Origin: Corinectria fuckeliana
Taxonomy: Eukaryota; Ascomycota; Sordariomycetes; Hypocreales; Nectriaceae
Assembly: GCA_019137255.1 (NCBI GenBank)
Contig: WPDH01000053.1
Location: forward strand, 62,001 to 126,000
Direction of reading: 5' to 3'
Length of the DNA stretch: 64,000 bases
The notes under the pieces are model-generated. The model was not told where the DNA came from. It searched no databases and saw nothing but the letters and a program-made list of their open reading frames with translations. Below, in pieces: positions 53,337 through 64,000 of this stretch; the stretch's first letter is position 1, and every line of letters begins with the position of its first letter. The position numbers and the translations under genes were made by a program.

Positions 53337-56300
53337 GTAGGACACTCAAGACCGGGATCGAGTGGTCCTTGTAGTAGGCATAGCAATAGTTCTAGCAGAA
53401 CGGGTTTTGTAGCTCTTTCCTTGGGGGCAAGTTTCTAAGAGGATGAGGCTTCAATGTCATTAATGAAGCAGTGTTTCGTTTTCTGTTTCCCTCTGCTTGG
53501 GAGTCGTAAATTCTTGAAGCGTCGGCCTAAAGCCATTGCCACTGACAGAATCCTACCTACGTTTTGACTACCTAGTAAGCCTAGATGCTTAGGCGGACTA
53601 CTTGGCGATCAATTCCGAGGCACCCATATCATTGCCGTAAATCCGGACGCTGTTTGACAGCCAGATAAGCCTACGCTTGCCCGAGGTCGACTCTAACAGG
53701 TTGATTTTGGCCCATTGTTTACTGCACCTCAACCTCGCCGGACCCAGCTGACAAACACGGCAAGAAGAAGAGTGGAGTTGTGGTGATTGATTACTGTAGC
53801 ATTCCGTATGAGCGGCAGCTTCGGGAGAGCCCGCAAGCCCGCAAGGGGATATCCATGCTTGCAGCAACCACGGCCCCAAGGCGATCCAACCGTGCTGCTG
53901 AGGCGCGTTTCACCACATTCCGAGCAGAGAAACGTTACGTGAGGCCGTAGGAAGGGGTACATCGTAGGGATTCGGTCATGGTCGTCATCTGACGTCTAAT
54001 GCTGACACGAGATCGAGATCGAACAAGCTAGTCAGCTCGACAAGCATGGAAGAAGTGCGCGTGCAGGTACAGTAAGCACCGTACCAAGTAGGTAGTTCGT
54101 AAGAGCATGTGTAGATGGGGTTTTGGGTGTGGAAGCAGGGCCGATATGAAATCGGCATCAGAGTCAACCTATCCGGTAGAAATATTCGACATGTGCGTAC
54201 ATACGTATGCAGTGAATATCACCAGGCTGCAGCTCAGCCCCCAAGAGGCGTCAAGGGTTGGGACGAAAACGTAAGTGGCCATATCCAGGATCATGACGGG
54301 TTCGGAAGATGTGCACCCTGACGATCTCGATTACCTAGCTAAGTAACTACCTATCTAGTTTATCTACTATCTAACTACCTACCTAACCTACTATGTAGGT
54401 ATCTAATAAGTTACGCAGCTGGTTTAGCTGGCTCAGCCGCTTGCACGGTCGATTCCGATTCACCAGGCAACACGGGGTGCAAACTCGGGGAGCCAACAGT
54501 CCGTCGTCGGGTGCACTCGGTCACCCGAAATGGACACGCATGGATTGTTATCGTCATGGCACATGGAGGCGGGGAAGCCGGTTGCGCTTTGCGCTTGCGT
54601 GCGTTATAAGCGTGGTGGGTTCTGAGTGTGAGTGTGAAGTGTTAGTGTTGGTGTGGGTGGGAGTGGAAATGCGCTAACGCACATGACGTTGTTCCAGAAC
54701 AAATGCCATCCCTCCATGATCCAGCCGCTTCACTCACAAGAGCACAAGAATCAATCAAGGGACGGGGGCAGTCATGCAAGAATTATTATAGCGCAGATTG
54801 TGTACCCCCCCACCCCCCAGCAAGTCCGCTTGCATTGCAGAAGCGCCGCCTTCCCCCGAACGACGCCACGCGCGATAGCCAAAAGTTCTCGACTTGATCG
54901 ACTCCGAGAGCGGGGGGAGGGTGAAGCAAGGCAAGGCAAAGCAAGCGACTGGCTTAGCTCGGGTCGGTGTAGTTAGCGAATGCCGACCGTGATGTCCGGG
55001 TTGCGGTACTTTGAGCAGCAGGCACATGCTTCATTTCACATGTTTATTTAGGCTGATTGATCATGTTGGTATGGAAATGGGAAAAGGCGGCAAAGTTAGG
55101 TACACGCCCACACACACATAGCCAGAGAAGTAAGTAGACGGACAGCATCGATAGATACATCTAGCCTACTATCTACCGGAGAGAAAAATCCCAACTTCGT
55201 GCGTGTGCGTGAAAGGAGCAGAACACTTCGATAACGGACCGACTGGGACGCGGGAGGGATGCGTGGTGATAGGGTACCAGCGTCGTGGTTGGGGACTCAA
55301 GGCCAAGATTGATTGGCCATGCGGATCGGTTACGGGGAAAGCGGCGCGAGGCAACCCCACACTTTTTGGTCACCTTCTACATACGTAGCATCATCATCGC
55401 ATCGGGCAACCAGGCTGAATAACTCGATTCGCTAGACGATGGACTGGCTATAATTTTGCAAAGAGGCTGGTCGGGCTGCATTGCTGCGGTTGTGGCGCAC
55501 CGTTCGGTGTGGTGACGAACTACGAACTATCCTGATGAACCACCAACAGCAGCTTGTAATTAGGTAGGTAGCTTACAGTATGCGCGAAAAGAGTCCCCCT
55601 CCGCCGTAGCAGCTCGCCAGGGAGGGGCAGAATCCGGCCATGGACAGGGGAGGAGGACGCTGCACTGCTGCAGGGACTTGCAAGGCACTCTCACTGTCAC
55701 TCACTGACTGCTAACCAACCAACACCCGTGGGCTGTCGGAATTGGTTCGGCAGACAGAGCTGGATATGCAAAACGGCCGGGGTTGACACGGGGCTTCCTC
55801 CCACAGATGGTGTTAGGTAGGCAAACGTTGACTTGCATTTTCTTAGTTGCAGCCCGACGGTGGCGAGACATTTCAAAGCCAGGCAACGAGATGGTCATGT
55901 GGAGGAGGATGGAAGAGAACCAACAAGTGGTGGACCGTTTCCCACCCAGCAAACATGGGTCTCGTAAGCCTTCCCGTGCATCCTCCCTGTTGAGCACGTT
56001 ACATACGGCAGCAAGCGAGCGAGCGATCTCTGGACAATAACTAACTATTAGGTATGAAATGCAACCCCGAAACCGAGGCAGGCTGATCTGACCTTTTGTG
56101 CTTGTGCCTGTGCCTGTTGAGCCTAGCTGCATCTACGATCGACCTTGACCAGGCTGCGGCCTGCCAATCCGTGACTCTGGTACCGAGAAATTGTCTGGTA
56201 GGTTGTCTGGTAGGTTGTCTGGACCTTTCTTTGGTAAGGCAGCATCGGTTGCGACACTATAGGGTCATCCATTAGGCAGAGCAAGCTGGAGCCAGAAGAC

Positions 56301-58839
56301 TTGACTACCTTACACAGTATCCGATTTACAGGAGCTGCCAGGTTGCTAGGGGTTAGGTTGTACTTACACTAGTTCGGGATGGAGGCGTCTTCTTCGAGAC
56401 GGCTGCTGTACACGACTTGGCGGCATCCATCCATGGAATGTCGGCGCAGCAACAGCCCTCCCCCCATCAAGCCCAGCTGGTCGAGTTCCATGCCGTCACT
56501 GCCCTTGTACCCCGCCGTCGGCTAAAGCCCAGCCTTTCCCAACGTTCTTTTTTTCGGCAGCCAGAAACGGGAAGGGGGGTTTTCGTCGGTCAAGTTTGAG
56601 GTCGCCGCTGTTTTTTATTAGCGCGCTCGCCTTACAAGTTTTTGAACTCACCATGCAAGGCCTTGCCGCACTCCGGGGCAAATGTTCGCCGGCGCGGCAT
56701 CCTCCCGATGCCGAGTCCACGCACGCCGGCCGGGAAGAAGGCCAACCTGCGGAAACGAGGGCTCAGTGATGACGGCTGGGGAAAAGAGACGGCCAGCCTT
56801 TTAGTGACAAAGGGATGTTGACCTAGGTATCTAGGTTGTTTCTTTCGGCCCGCGTCCTGCGTCTCGAGACGGCGCCTCATCAGGCAGGGCCTTCGCTCGA
56901 GCAAACCCGAAAGGCGCTTAACACTGACAAGCTGCGTGCTACTATAGTACTATGAAGATCCGTAGTCGGTTATTCTCGAAGCCTTGGACAAGGGGCTCTG
57001 ATAAGTATGTACTAACTTATGTACTAGCTCGCTTACCACTCGAACCCCGAGCCTACTGCATCTACTATTACATACTTAGTATTTCTGCGGTTCCTGCTTG
57101 TTTGCCTCGCCTGTTCCCCGAATCCACCAATCCATGTCCCCCAGCTTGCAAGGGCCTCCGACCCATGCCTGAATACCCCGGTTCCCTTTGGCGATACCTC
57201 GTGGCCTTGCCTCTCCCGAGTCTCAACCCTCGTCGTCATGGGCCTCTCGTAGCCAATAGGCCCTTCGCCCGCCTGGGCCCCGGATGGAACCACACGCCCC
57301 CCCCGACGACCTTCCTTTAGCCATCGACGGCCCCCCACCACACCAGAACGGCCTCCTCCACCGACCGCTCCCCCATCTCCACTGGGGGTTCTCCGGAGTC
57401 CGCTGGCTGACACGCTCGCAGAGATGTCCGGGTGCTTGGTGCTAGCTAAACGTGTCAAGGAGCAAGGGCGAAGAAGGGTACATACTTCGTGCGTGCATGG
57501 TTCTGCCTTTGAATGAGTCTCGATTTCTTCCTACATAGTAGGGCTTCCTCTGCCTCTGCTTCCCCCCACGGGAGGTTGGCACGCTGCGGTCTACCCACTA
57601 TCTATTCACTAGGGAGGGGCCTTGCCCAGGCGAACTGGGGTCGCGTTGAGACCATTGCGTCGTCGCCCTTTGCAGCAGGCTGCAGCCCGTCTGCAGCCTA
57701 CTCCGCAACAGCACCTGGCATCCCCGTCCCTCCCATCCAGCCAGCGACGGTAAGGCCGTAAGGAGTGGTGCATGGAAGGAATGATGGATGGATGGGTGCA
57801 TGGGTGGAGGTTTGTTTGTGAAGGTTACTCGTTTCTTTGTTTCTCCAAAACTCCGGTCTCCAGTGTCTTGTATAAGCCTCCGCGTTGCTTCAAATTTCTA
57901 TCAATGTAGCTTACCTTTTTCTGCTGACCACATGTAGCCCAACCTACTACCTACGTAGTGGATTAGTACCTAGAGGTACTCGCCTTATAGACTACTAACA
58001 GCTGCCTTGCCCTGGGCTCTGCTCCGCCTTGCCTCGTCCAACTGGCATGGATTCGACTACAGCGGACGGCTCCCAGGGGCTCGTTGTACCTAGCATGTAC
58101 CAAATGCGCTAGACCTGCCACCACACCCAACTGTAACATCCCATCCACTATCCCCAGCAGCCTTCTCCCCCCTCTTCCCCCAGGTTCAAGCCTGGACGCC
58201 GGAACAGACCATATCTCCCGCCACCACACTACCACCTCCCACGCACATCAGCCCGCGACCGTAGAACTACCTTGGGTACTGCTAGTAGGCTAGTCGGTAG
58301 ACAGGTAGGTACCTACCTTAGCTACCATACTTTGTACCTACTGTATTCGTACCTGCCTTGTTCTTGCGCTTCCTCATCCTCGTCTCTATCTCTTCTCTCA
58401 CAACTCTACCTTACACCCTCCCTCGCATTCGCTTCCCATCATCTCTTCGTTTTTCATACCGCTTCGTCCTCTTTCCCCACGCCACCGTCTTTCTCTTTGC
58501 CTACCTACCACCCAGATCGGCAGTTCAGTCCGGCTCCATCGCGTCCGCTCCACGCCACACTCCCGCGCCTCGTCCTTGCTCATCTTCGCCCGTCGGCAAT
58601 CTAGCGAACTAAACCACCTCGCTTCGCAACCTCGCTCCCGCCGTCTGCCGAAACAATTTGCTTCACCACCCGCCGGCGACGTCCTTTCGCATGACCCGCG
58701 GCCCCAATTGCGACCATCCTCGCTGAGCTGGTGCCGCCCAGCTCCTGTGGTCGGCCGCCTGACCTCGCTCGTCCCCAGCTCGGCTCGGTAGCCCGCTGGC
58801 TGCTTCCGCTCCCACCTCCGACGACGTCCCGACGCCGAA
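53337..58839. other. Gene desert of 5.5 kb
   Basis: No supported gene was found on either strand. TAGGTA/TACCTA words are concentrated at 54331-54405, 55562-55575, 57940-57980 and 58301-58330. GT-rich sequence lies at 54600-54665 and a 12-bp tandem repeat at 56191. The right end from about 58340 is pyrimidine-rich and is probably the promoter and leader of creB. Open frames up to 177 codons are present near 58400-58930 but are compositional. Confidence 0.5.
56191..56222. repeat. 12-bp tandem repeat TTGTCTGGTAGG, 2.7 copies
   Basis: Two full copies and a partial third (TTGTCTGG) lie in the second gene desert. Confidence 0.85.
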
Positions 58840-61375
58840 ATGGCCAGCTTCTTCAACAGGATCAAGGGCTCCGGCACGGTGCGTCGCAAACTCCCCCGCC
58901 TTCCCGCTCCCGCTTCCGCTTCCCTCGTCACAATTCACTCACCACCTCGTCGACCGATCACACACATTCACCCATCCCTCTCTACTCCTGTCCTTTGCGC
59001 CAAGACGTCCGACCCTCACTGACAATTGCCGCTCCGTTGACAGACATCCTCAACTCCATCCAAGGATGCCGTCTCCAAGAAGAAAGAGGAGCCTGTGCTC
59101 GACCTTACCCCCTTGGAAAAAATGCTCCAGACTGCCGGCCCCTTGCGAGACGACGGCACTGACCGATTCTTTGGTCTTGAGAACGTACGTCCACTCCTGC
59201 ACCAAGTGTCATGGTCATCGTTAAGCTGACTTGCCCTTTAGTTTGGAAACACATGGTATGAAACCTAATGCGCGCGCCGCCTTCGTATGCCCTACCAGCT
59301 GACACGTCCCCAGTTACTGCAACTCTATCGTCCAGGCTCTCTTCTACTCCGACTCGTTTCGCGAAAACGTCATCAAATTCCCTCCCTATTCGCCTTCCCA
59401 TACCCCCAATGGCCCTCGCCCCAAGGTCAACGTCACCATCAGACCCCCTCCTCCCCCAAACCCCGCCACCCAACAAAACAAGCAGAAGGGCCTCAGCACC
59501 TCCCAGGTAATCAAGCAAAGACAGGCCTTGCACCATCAGTTGCCCGGCCAAGTCGGCGTTCGACCAGAAGACAAGCCCGACACCCCCGAGTACAAGAAGA
59601 AGCAAGCTATGCTGAGGGGGCCTATTCTCGAGTTGGCGCAAGAGAACTCAGCAGGATACGGGATGGAAGAGTGCACTTTCACAGGACTCAAGGATATTTT
59701 CTTGGCTCTCCTGGAGAGTAACACCCGCACTGGTGTGTTGAGCCCTCAGCGGTTTCTCGAGATTTTCAAGCGCGACAACGAAATGTTCCGGAACTCGATG
59801 CATCAGGATGCCCACGAATTCTACGGGCTGGTACTGAATGATATCATTGCCAACGTCGAGGCGACGGCCCGGAAAATGGCACTTCAAGGAGGAGATGATG
59901 GTCTGACACAGTCTGTTAAGAAAGCGCTGGGGTCTGCTGTTAACCAGGTTTCGGGGGCCCGTTCCCCCGGGACCGGCTGGGTCCACGATATTTTCGAGGG
60001 TGTCCTGACTTCAGAAACCAAGTGTTTGACATGCGAGACTGCATCACAGCGAGACGAGACATTTCTCGATCTCTCCATTGACCTGGAAGAGCATTCCTCA
60101 GTTACATCTTGTTTGCGAAAGTTTTCTGCTGAGGAAATGCTCTGCGAACGGAATAAGTTCCATTGCGACCATTGCGGTGGCCTCCAGGAGGCTGAAAAGC
60201 GAATGAAGGTGAAGCGCCTTCCCAAGGTTCTCACCCTGCATCTCAAGCGATTCAAGTACACCGAGGATTACAGCCGACTGCAGAAGCTCTTTCATCGAGT
60301 CGTCTATCCCTATCACCTGCGTATGTTCAACACGACCGATGACGCGGCAGATCCGGATCGCTTGTACGAGCTGTACGCCGTGGTGGTTCACATTGGTGGC
60401 AACGCGTATCACGGCCACTACGTCTCCATCGTCAAGACCAAGGATAGGGGCTGGGTCTTGTTTGATGACGAGATGGTGGAGCCTGTAGACAAACACTTCG
60501 TGCGCAACTTTTTCGGTGACAAGCCGGGAATGGCTACGGCATACGTTCTCTTTTACCAAGAAACCACGTTCGAAAAGGTCAGAGAGGAGCAGGAGAGGGA
60601 AGGGATGGAAGAAGTCAAGCTCGCAAACGAAGCCGCGAACCTAGCACAGGAAAACGGTGCGAAGACGGAGTCTTCGCCTCTAAAGCGGCAGATGACACAA
60701 CCCATTTCCCCCATACGAGAGCAGGAGTCACTAGCAAGCCTAGCACACGCTACTACGGCGCCCCCTACGACCGCCTCCGCCATGCCGTTGGCCACGCCCA
60801 TCGCGAGTTCGGAGCCTCCCGTTCCTCAGATTCCCGCAGTTCTGGCAGTCTCCTCAAACGGTTCGCGAGGGGCAGATACTCCAACCCCGTCGCGAAAGGC
60901 AGAGATGGTGAACGGTCTGCGCAGGGCAGACACCTCGAAAGAGAACAAGGAGGAGAGGAAACGCGAGAAGAAGCAGCGTGAGGCCGCGGAGAAGGCCGAG
61001 AAGCTCGCTGAAAAGGAGAGGAAGAGGGAAAGGGAGGAACAGGCCAAGCTTGATGAGAAGACGCGACGAGCCGACCAGGAGGAGCTACAGAGGGTCCTCG
61101 AGGCCAGCAAGAAGTCGGCAGCAGAAGAATATGGCGCGAGGAAGAAGGAGAACGGCACAGCACACTCATCGAGTTTCCTAGACCGGTCCAAGCGTGGCAG
61201 CAAGTCGATGTCAAAGAAGAGCTTCAGCCTCTTCCACCACAAGGACAAAACAACGGCTCAGGCCCTGAGCGCCTCGCAGAACGGCGATGCACATGACAAG
61301 CACGAAAAGCTCAAAGACCGACTCAGCTTTGGCCTCGGGCGGAAAAAGAGCACCAATTTGCTCTCATCATCATAA
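58840..61375 (+). CDS. creB: CreB-type ubiquitin carboxyl-terminal hydrolase (USP12/46 family)
   Basis: Exons 58840-58878, 59044-59184, 59242-59255 and 59314-61375 give 751 residues. The USP Cys box (FFGLENFGNTCYCNSIVQAL, Cys65) is formed only after splicing a 14-nt exon. The QDAHEFYG box, zinc-binding CLTC and CDHC pairs, and the His box (GGNAYHGHYVSIVKTKDRGW, then VLFDDEMV) follow in order. CreB in Aspergillus removes ubiquitin from CreA and permeases and controls carbon catabolite repression, acting with the WD40 protein CreC. The C-terminal 250 residues hold a charged coiled coil (KREKKQREAAEKAEKLAEKE) and a basic Ser-rich tail, as in other CreB proteins. An insert after the Cys box (PPPPPNPATQQ) is typical of the family. 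Confidence 0.94.
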
Positions 61376-62121
61376 TACTTTTCTTCATTCCTTCACGGCA
61401 CATTGAAAGCGAAAGGAAACTGTTTTATCATGCAAAGGCTCGGTTGTATGTATGGATGTACGTCAGGATACACATTTTCAGGCTTTGCATCACAGCAGAG
61501 GTCACAAAAGAAGGACAACGGAAGCACACAGCATCAGAAAGCGTTGTTTTTTTCTCGGCATATGCCTTTCTCCGGAATGATTTCGGCCACATTCTAGGGG
61601 TGGCCAAGTGATCTGCACCACCATTAGAAGTCGGGGAAATGCAAGACTACTGTTGACTTTGGAGCACTGGGATGGTGTTGGTGCGGTGTTGGGTGCGGCG
61701 TTGACACCGTGTCGGTTGGTTGAAATAATCATTTGCAGCGAGCCTTTCTTTTATTTCTCATACATATTTCGGCGTCGACATCAATCGCGTCGCTGCGGTG
61801 GCTGTATCATAACGGAAGCCCCAGTCAGCATTTGTGTGACTGACTGGGCTGGTTGAAGGCAAGACGGAATACAAGATGAAGTCAAGACGCCTGGCAGAGC
61901 TCGGGGCCTTGCGTATTCTCCGTCGACGTTATTATTCCGGTGACTATTCGACAAGCCTAGGTCAAAAATTAATGACTGGCTTGCCGCGCTCTAAGTAGAG
62001 AAGACTCCTACACCACTAGCCGTGAATCATTTCATTATACAACTCCATCAGATGCCTAAGCTCCATTGATGGGTAGAGATGTGTACCCGTGTTCTTTGGT
62101 GTCACCAAGCTCGAATACTTT
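61376..62121. other. Intergenic, convergent
   Basis: This 746-bp gap holds the 3' ends of creB (plus) and YOS1 (minus). No gene was recognised. Confidence 0.4.
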
Positions 62122-62717
62122 TCAACCCAGCACAAGCTCGTACATAATGATAACTGTGTTGACGAATATCAAGGGCACTACAGCGTTGAGAGGATGGTGT
62201 CAGTATATTATGGAGGGAGCGCATGTCGGACAAAGGAGAAGGTCGAGCAGGGACGACGGCACGTACTTCGCATAATGGTTCGGACACTGGCAATTAGATG
62301 GATGGTCTTGGCCTTGACGCTCGCATCGGCGCCGGAGCCGAAGGCAGGGTCGTAGGAAGCGGGCGAGAGGTTGACTAGAGACAGGCGCGAAGAGGCGTTA
62401 GTTGGGAGCTGGGTTCATGCGGCGTGCAGCAAGGGAGGGCGGCGGTGGCAGTGGCAGGTGGAGAGAACATACTGCGCGCGAGGAAGCGGTCTTCAGAGAG
62501 GATAGCGACGGCGTTGATGAGCAGCTGCGACAAAGGTGTTACTTGGGAGGCCAGAAATTGGGGGTGGAGGAGGAGGAGGAGGCATGATGGCGGGCGGGTT
62601 TCCGTACAACGGCAACTAGGAAGCGGTGCGGGTTAGCGAGGCGCAGAGGCGACGGCGGCGGTTTAGAGGGGAAGGGGGGGTTCGCGTACTGTAGAGGAAG
62701 TTGCCGAAGAACAACAT
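62122..62717 (-). CDS. YOS1: YOS1/IER3IP1-like small ER-Golgi membrane protein
   Basis: Five exons (62690-62717, 62608-62615, 62473-62524, 62267-62374, 62122-62177) give 83 residues; yeast Yos1 has 85. The protein reads MLFFGNFLYIAVLLINAVAI, then LSEDRFLARINLSP, KAKTIHLIASVRTIMRMPLI and FVNTVIIMYELVLG, with hydrophobic segments at about residues 6-22 and 64-80. Yos1 joins Yip1 and Yif1 in a complex needed for COPII transport from ER to Golgi. The second exon is only 8 nt (TTGCCGTT) and supplies Ile-Ala-Val, matching the yeast protein in length at that point. Without it the frame is broken. All four introns are GT-AG, 74-98 nt long. The gene is divergent from ALG12. Confidence 0.92.
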
Positions 62718-63162
62718 GATGGGCGACTCGGCGGGGGGGAGACGGCGGTTGCGATGAGGGCGGCGATGACATGTGGTAAGTACTTGGCTGGAGAGCTTGG
62801 TGGTGGTTTGGTGGGTGCGCCGGGTGATGGTTGCGCCGATCCGACGACCTCGCTCCCCTAAGCATCGAGCTACAGCTTACTTATTTAGACTACTACCTAA
62901 TACCTACCTACCTATCTAGACTACCTTGTAGGTAGTAGTCCCAAATATCTACAGCGTGCAACTTGCACATAAACTCACTCTCCCTGATTCGTCACTCTCC
63001 GGCTTGTCATGCATTCGTTTGCGGCACAGAAGAGGCACCTTTGAAAGTGAATTGGCTGCTGTCTCCCTTTCTCTCTTGTTCCTCACCTTTTCTTGCTTGC
63101 TTCTAGCTTGAGAGCCAGCCTCTACGCATAAGTAGGGCCCGCTCTCAACAAGAACAACCAAG
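62718..63162. promoter_or_regulatory. Shared divergent promoter of YOS1 and ALG12
   Basis: Only 445 bp lie between the two start codons. It contains a run of TACCTA/TAGGTA words (62890-62940) with arms able to pair (ACTACTACCTAATACC and GGTAGTAGT). Both genes act in the early secretory pathway, so shared control is possible but not shown. Confidence 0.45.
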
Positions 63163-64000
63163 ATGATCAAGTCCACAGGCAAGCCATCTCTCAACTCACT
63201 CTTTCAAAAGCAAATCGAACTAACGCCGACCCAGCAACACAGACTGACTTCGTCCTCGCTTCCCTCCTCTTCACCATCCCCCTCGTCCACCTCGTCCTCT
63301 CCCCCTACACCAAGGTCGAGGAGTCCTTCAACCTCCAGGCCGCCCACGACATCCTCGTCTACGGCACGCCCACGTCCGGCGACGTCCACGCCCGCCTCGC
63401 CCACACCTACGACCACTTCGCCTTCCCCGGCGCCGTCCCGCGCACCTTCCTCGGCTCCGTGCTCCTCGCCGGCCTGGCCCAGCCGCTCGTCGCCCTCGTG
63501 GGCTTCCGACATGCGCAGCTCGTCGTCCGGGCCTTGCTCGGCGGCCTCAACGCCGCCGCGCTCCTGACGCTGAGGAACGCGCTGCGGCGCGCCTTTGGGA
63601 AGGACGTGGCGCGCTGGTGGGTTGTCTTGCTGGTGAGCCAGTTTCATGTCAACTACTACCTGTCGCGGACGCTGCCCAACATGTACGCATTTGGTCTTAG
63701 TAAGTCGGCTCCCTGTTCCTGTTCCTCTTCCGCAACCACAACCAAGAAAGATATTGTATTAAACAAAGCCCCTTGCTCAGCAACCCTCGCTTCTGCCTTC
63801 CTTCTCCCTCAGCCCAACGCCCAGAGATACTTCGTCCGCCAGAAACAGGCCGTCGCCCTCCTCATCCTGGCAGGCGCCATCTTCCGCTCCGAGGTGGCCC
63901 TCCTTCTCATCACCACGGCCCTCCACCTCGTCGCCAGCCGCCGCATGCCGCTGCTCGCCCTCGTCCCCGTCTCGCTGGGTTCTTTCCTGGCCGCCCTCGC
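63163..64000 (+). CDS. ALG12: ALG12-type dolichyl-P-Man alpha-1,6-mannosyltransferase, partial
   Basis: Exons 63163-63178, 63235-63699 and 63781 onward; the gene leaves the window at 64000. The GT-C family start is clear: TDFVLASLLFTIPLVHLVLS, then PYTKVEESFNLQAAHDILVY (the conserved KVEESFN luminal motif), HTYDHFAFPGAVPRTF, YYLSRTLPNMYAFGL and GAIFRSEVALLL. Alg12 adds the eighth mannose to the lipid-linked oligosaccharide in the ER lumen. The first intron (63179-63234) uses a GC donor (CCACAG|GCAAGC) and a perfect CTAAC branch. With it the N-terminus is MIKSTATQTDFVLASLL; no GT donor gives an open frame. About two thirds of the protein lies beyond the window. Confidence 0.92.

Noticed and set aside
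58398..58931. 177-codon minus-strand open frame upstream of creB
   Set aside because: Antisense of a CT-rich leader; Arg/Glu-rich composition and no homology.
39939..64000. Possible tRNA genes in the intergenic regions
   Set aside because: I looked for B-box-like GGTTCGANNC with a matching A box and acceptor stem; candidates such as 47458 lack the rest of a cloverleaf.
1..64000. CRISPR array, operon or bacterial insertion sequence
   Set aside because: Introns throughout, eukaryotic gene families only, and no spaced direct repeats; the window is a fungal nuclear sequence.

Overview
This window comes from the nuclear genome of a filamentous ascomycete (Pezizomycotina, probably a Sordariomycete; I cannot name the genus). 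The evidence is the gene content (Clr5-domain and 2EXR proteins, a CreB-type deubiquitinase, Atg22, YOS1, ALG12, RPB7), the many short introns of about 50-100 nt with GTRNGY donors and CTRAY branch points, compact genes on both strands, and long intergenic stretches. I rebuilt gene models by joining exons so that both phase and protein-family similarity were satisfied; the exon coordinates are given in each entry.

Layout: 1-7.1 kb (all minus) holds a J-domain protein cut by the window edge, a Clr5-domain protein, a 2EXR protein, a small TA-flanked MITE, and a thioredoxin-PITH protein with a GC-AG intron. 8.6-15.4 kb holds a BTB protein, a nine-exon CorA-like transporter of about 1,197 residues, and a proline-rich protein whose first coding exon is only ATGG. 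17.6-21.7 kb holds a secreted, cysteine-free Kex2-processed precursor, a Cys-rich reading frame broken by one TAG, and an MPO1-like membrane protein beside a very long poly-G tract with two Ns. 23.9-28.3 kb holds RPB7, an HpcH/HpaI aldolase, a glutaredoxin-like protein and a CHORD-CS co-chaperone. 28.9-30.5 kb holds two decayed genes (FAD monooxygenase and TauD-like dioxygenase). 31.7-39.9 kb holds a GRGGAGN-repeat protein, Atg22, a BAH-PHD chromatin protein and actin-capping protein beta.

39.9-45.8 kb is a gene desert. 45.8-53.3 kb holds an epimerase-like SDR protein, a calycin-like protein, a CBS-pair protein and a PIC2-type mitochondrial carrier. 53.3-58.8 kb is a second desert. 58.8-64 kb holds creB, YOS1 (with an 8-nt microexon) and the 5' part of ALG12.

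Most genes are independent housekeeping genes; there is no clear metabolic cluster. Points most worth following up are the Kex2-processed precursor at 17.6-18.6 kb, the BAH protein whose PHD finger appears split by about 157 residues, the microexons and GC-AG introns that routine gene callers are likely to miss, the MITE, the paired pseudogenes, and the intergenic enrichment of near-palindromic words such as TACCTAGGTA and CTCCGTA.
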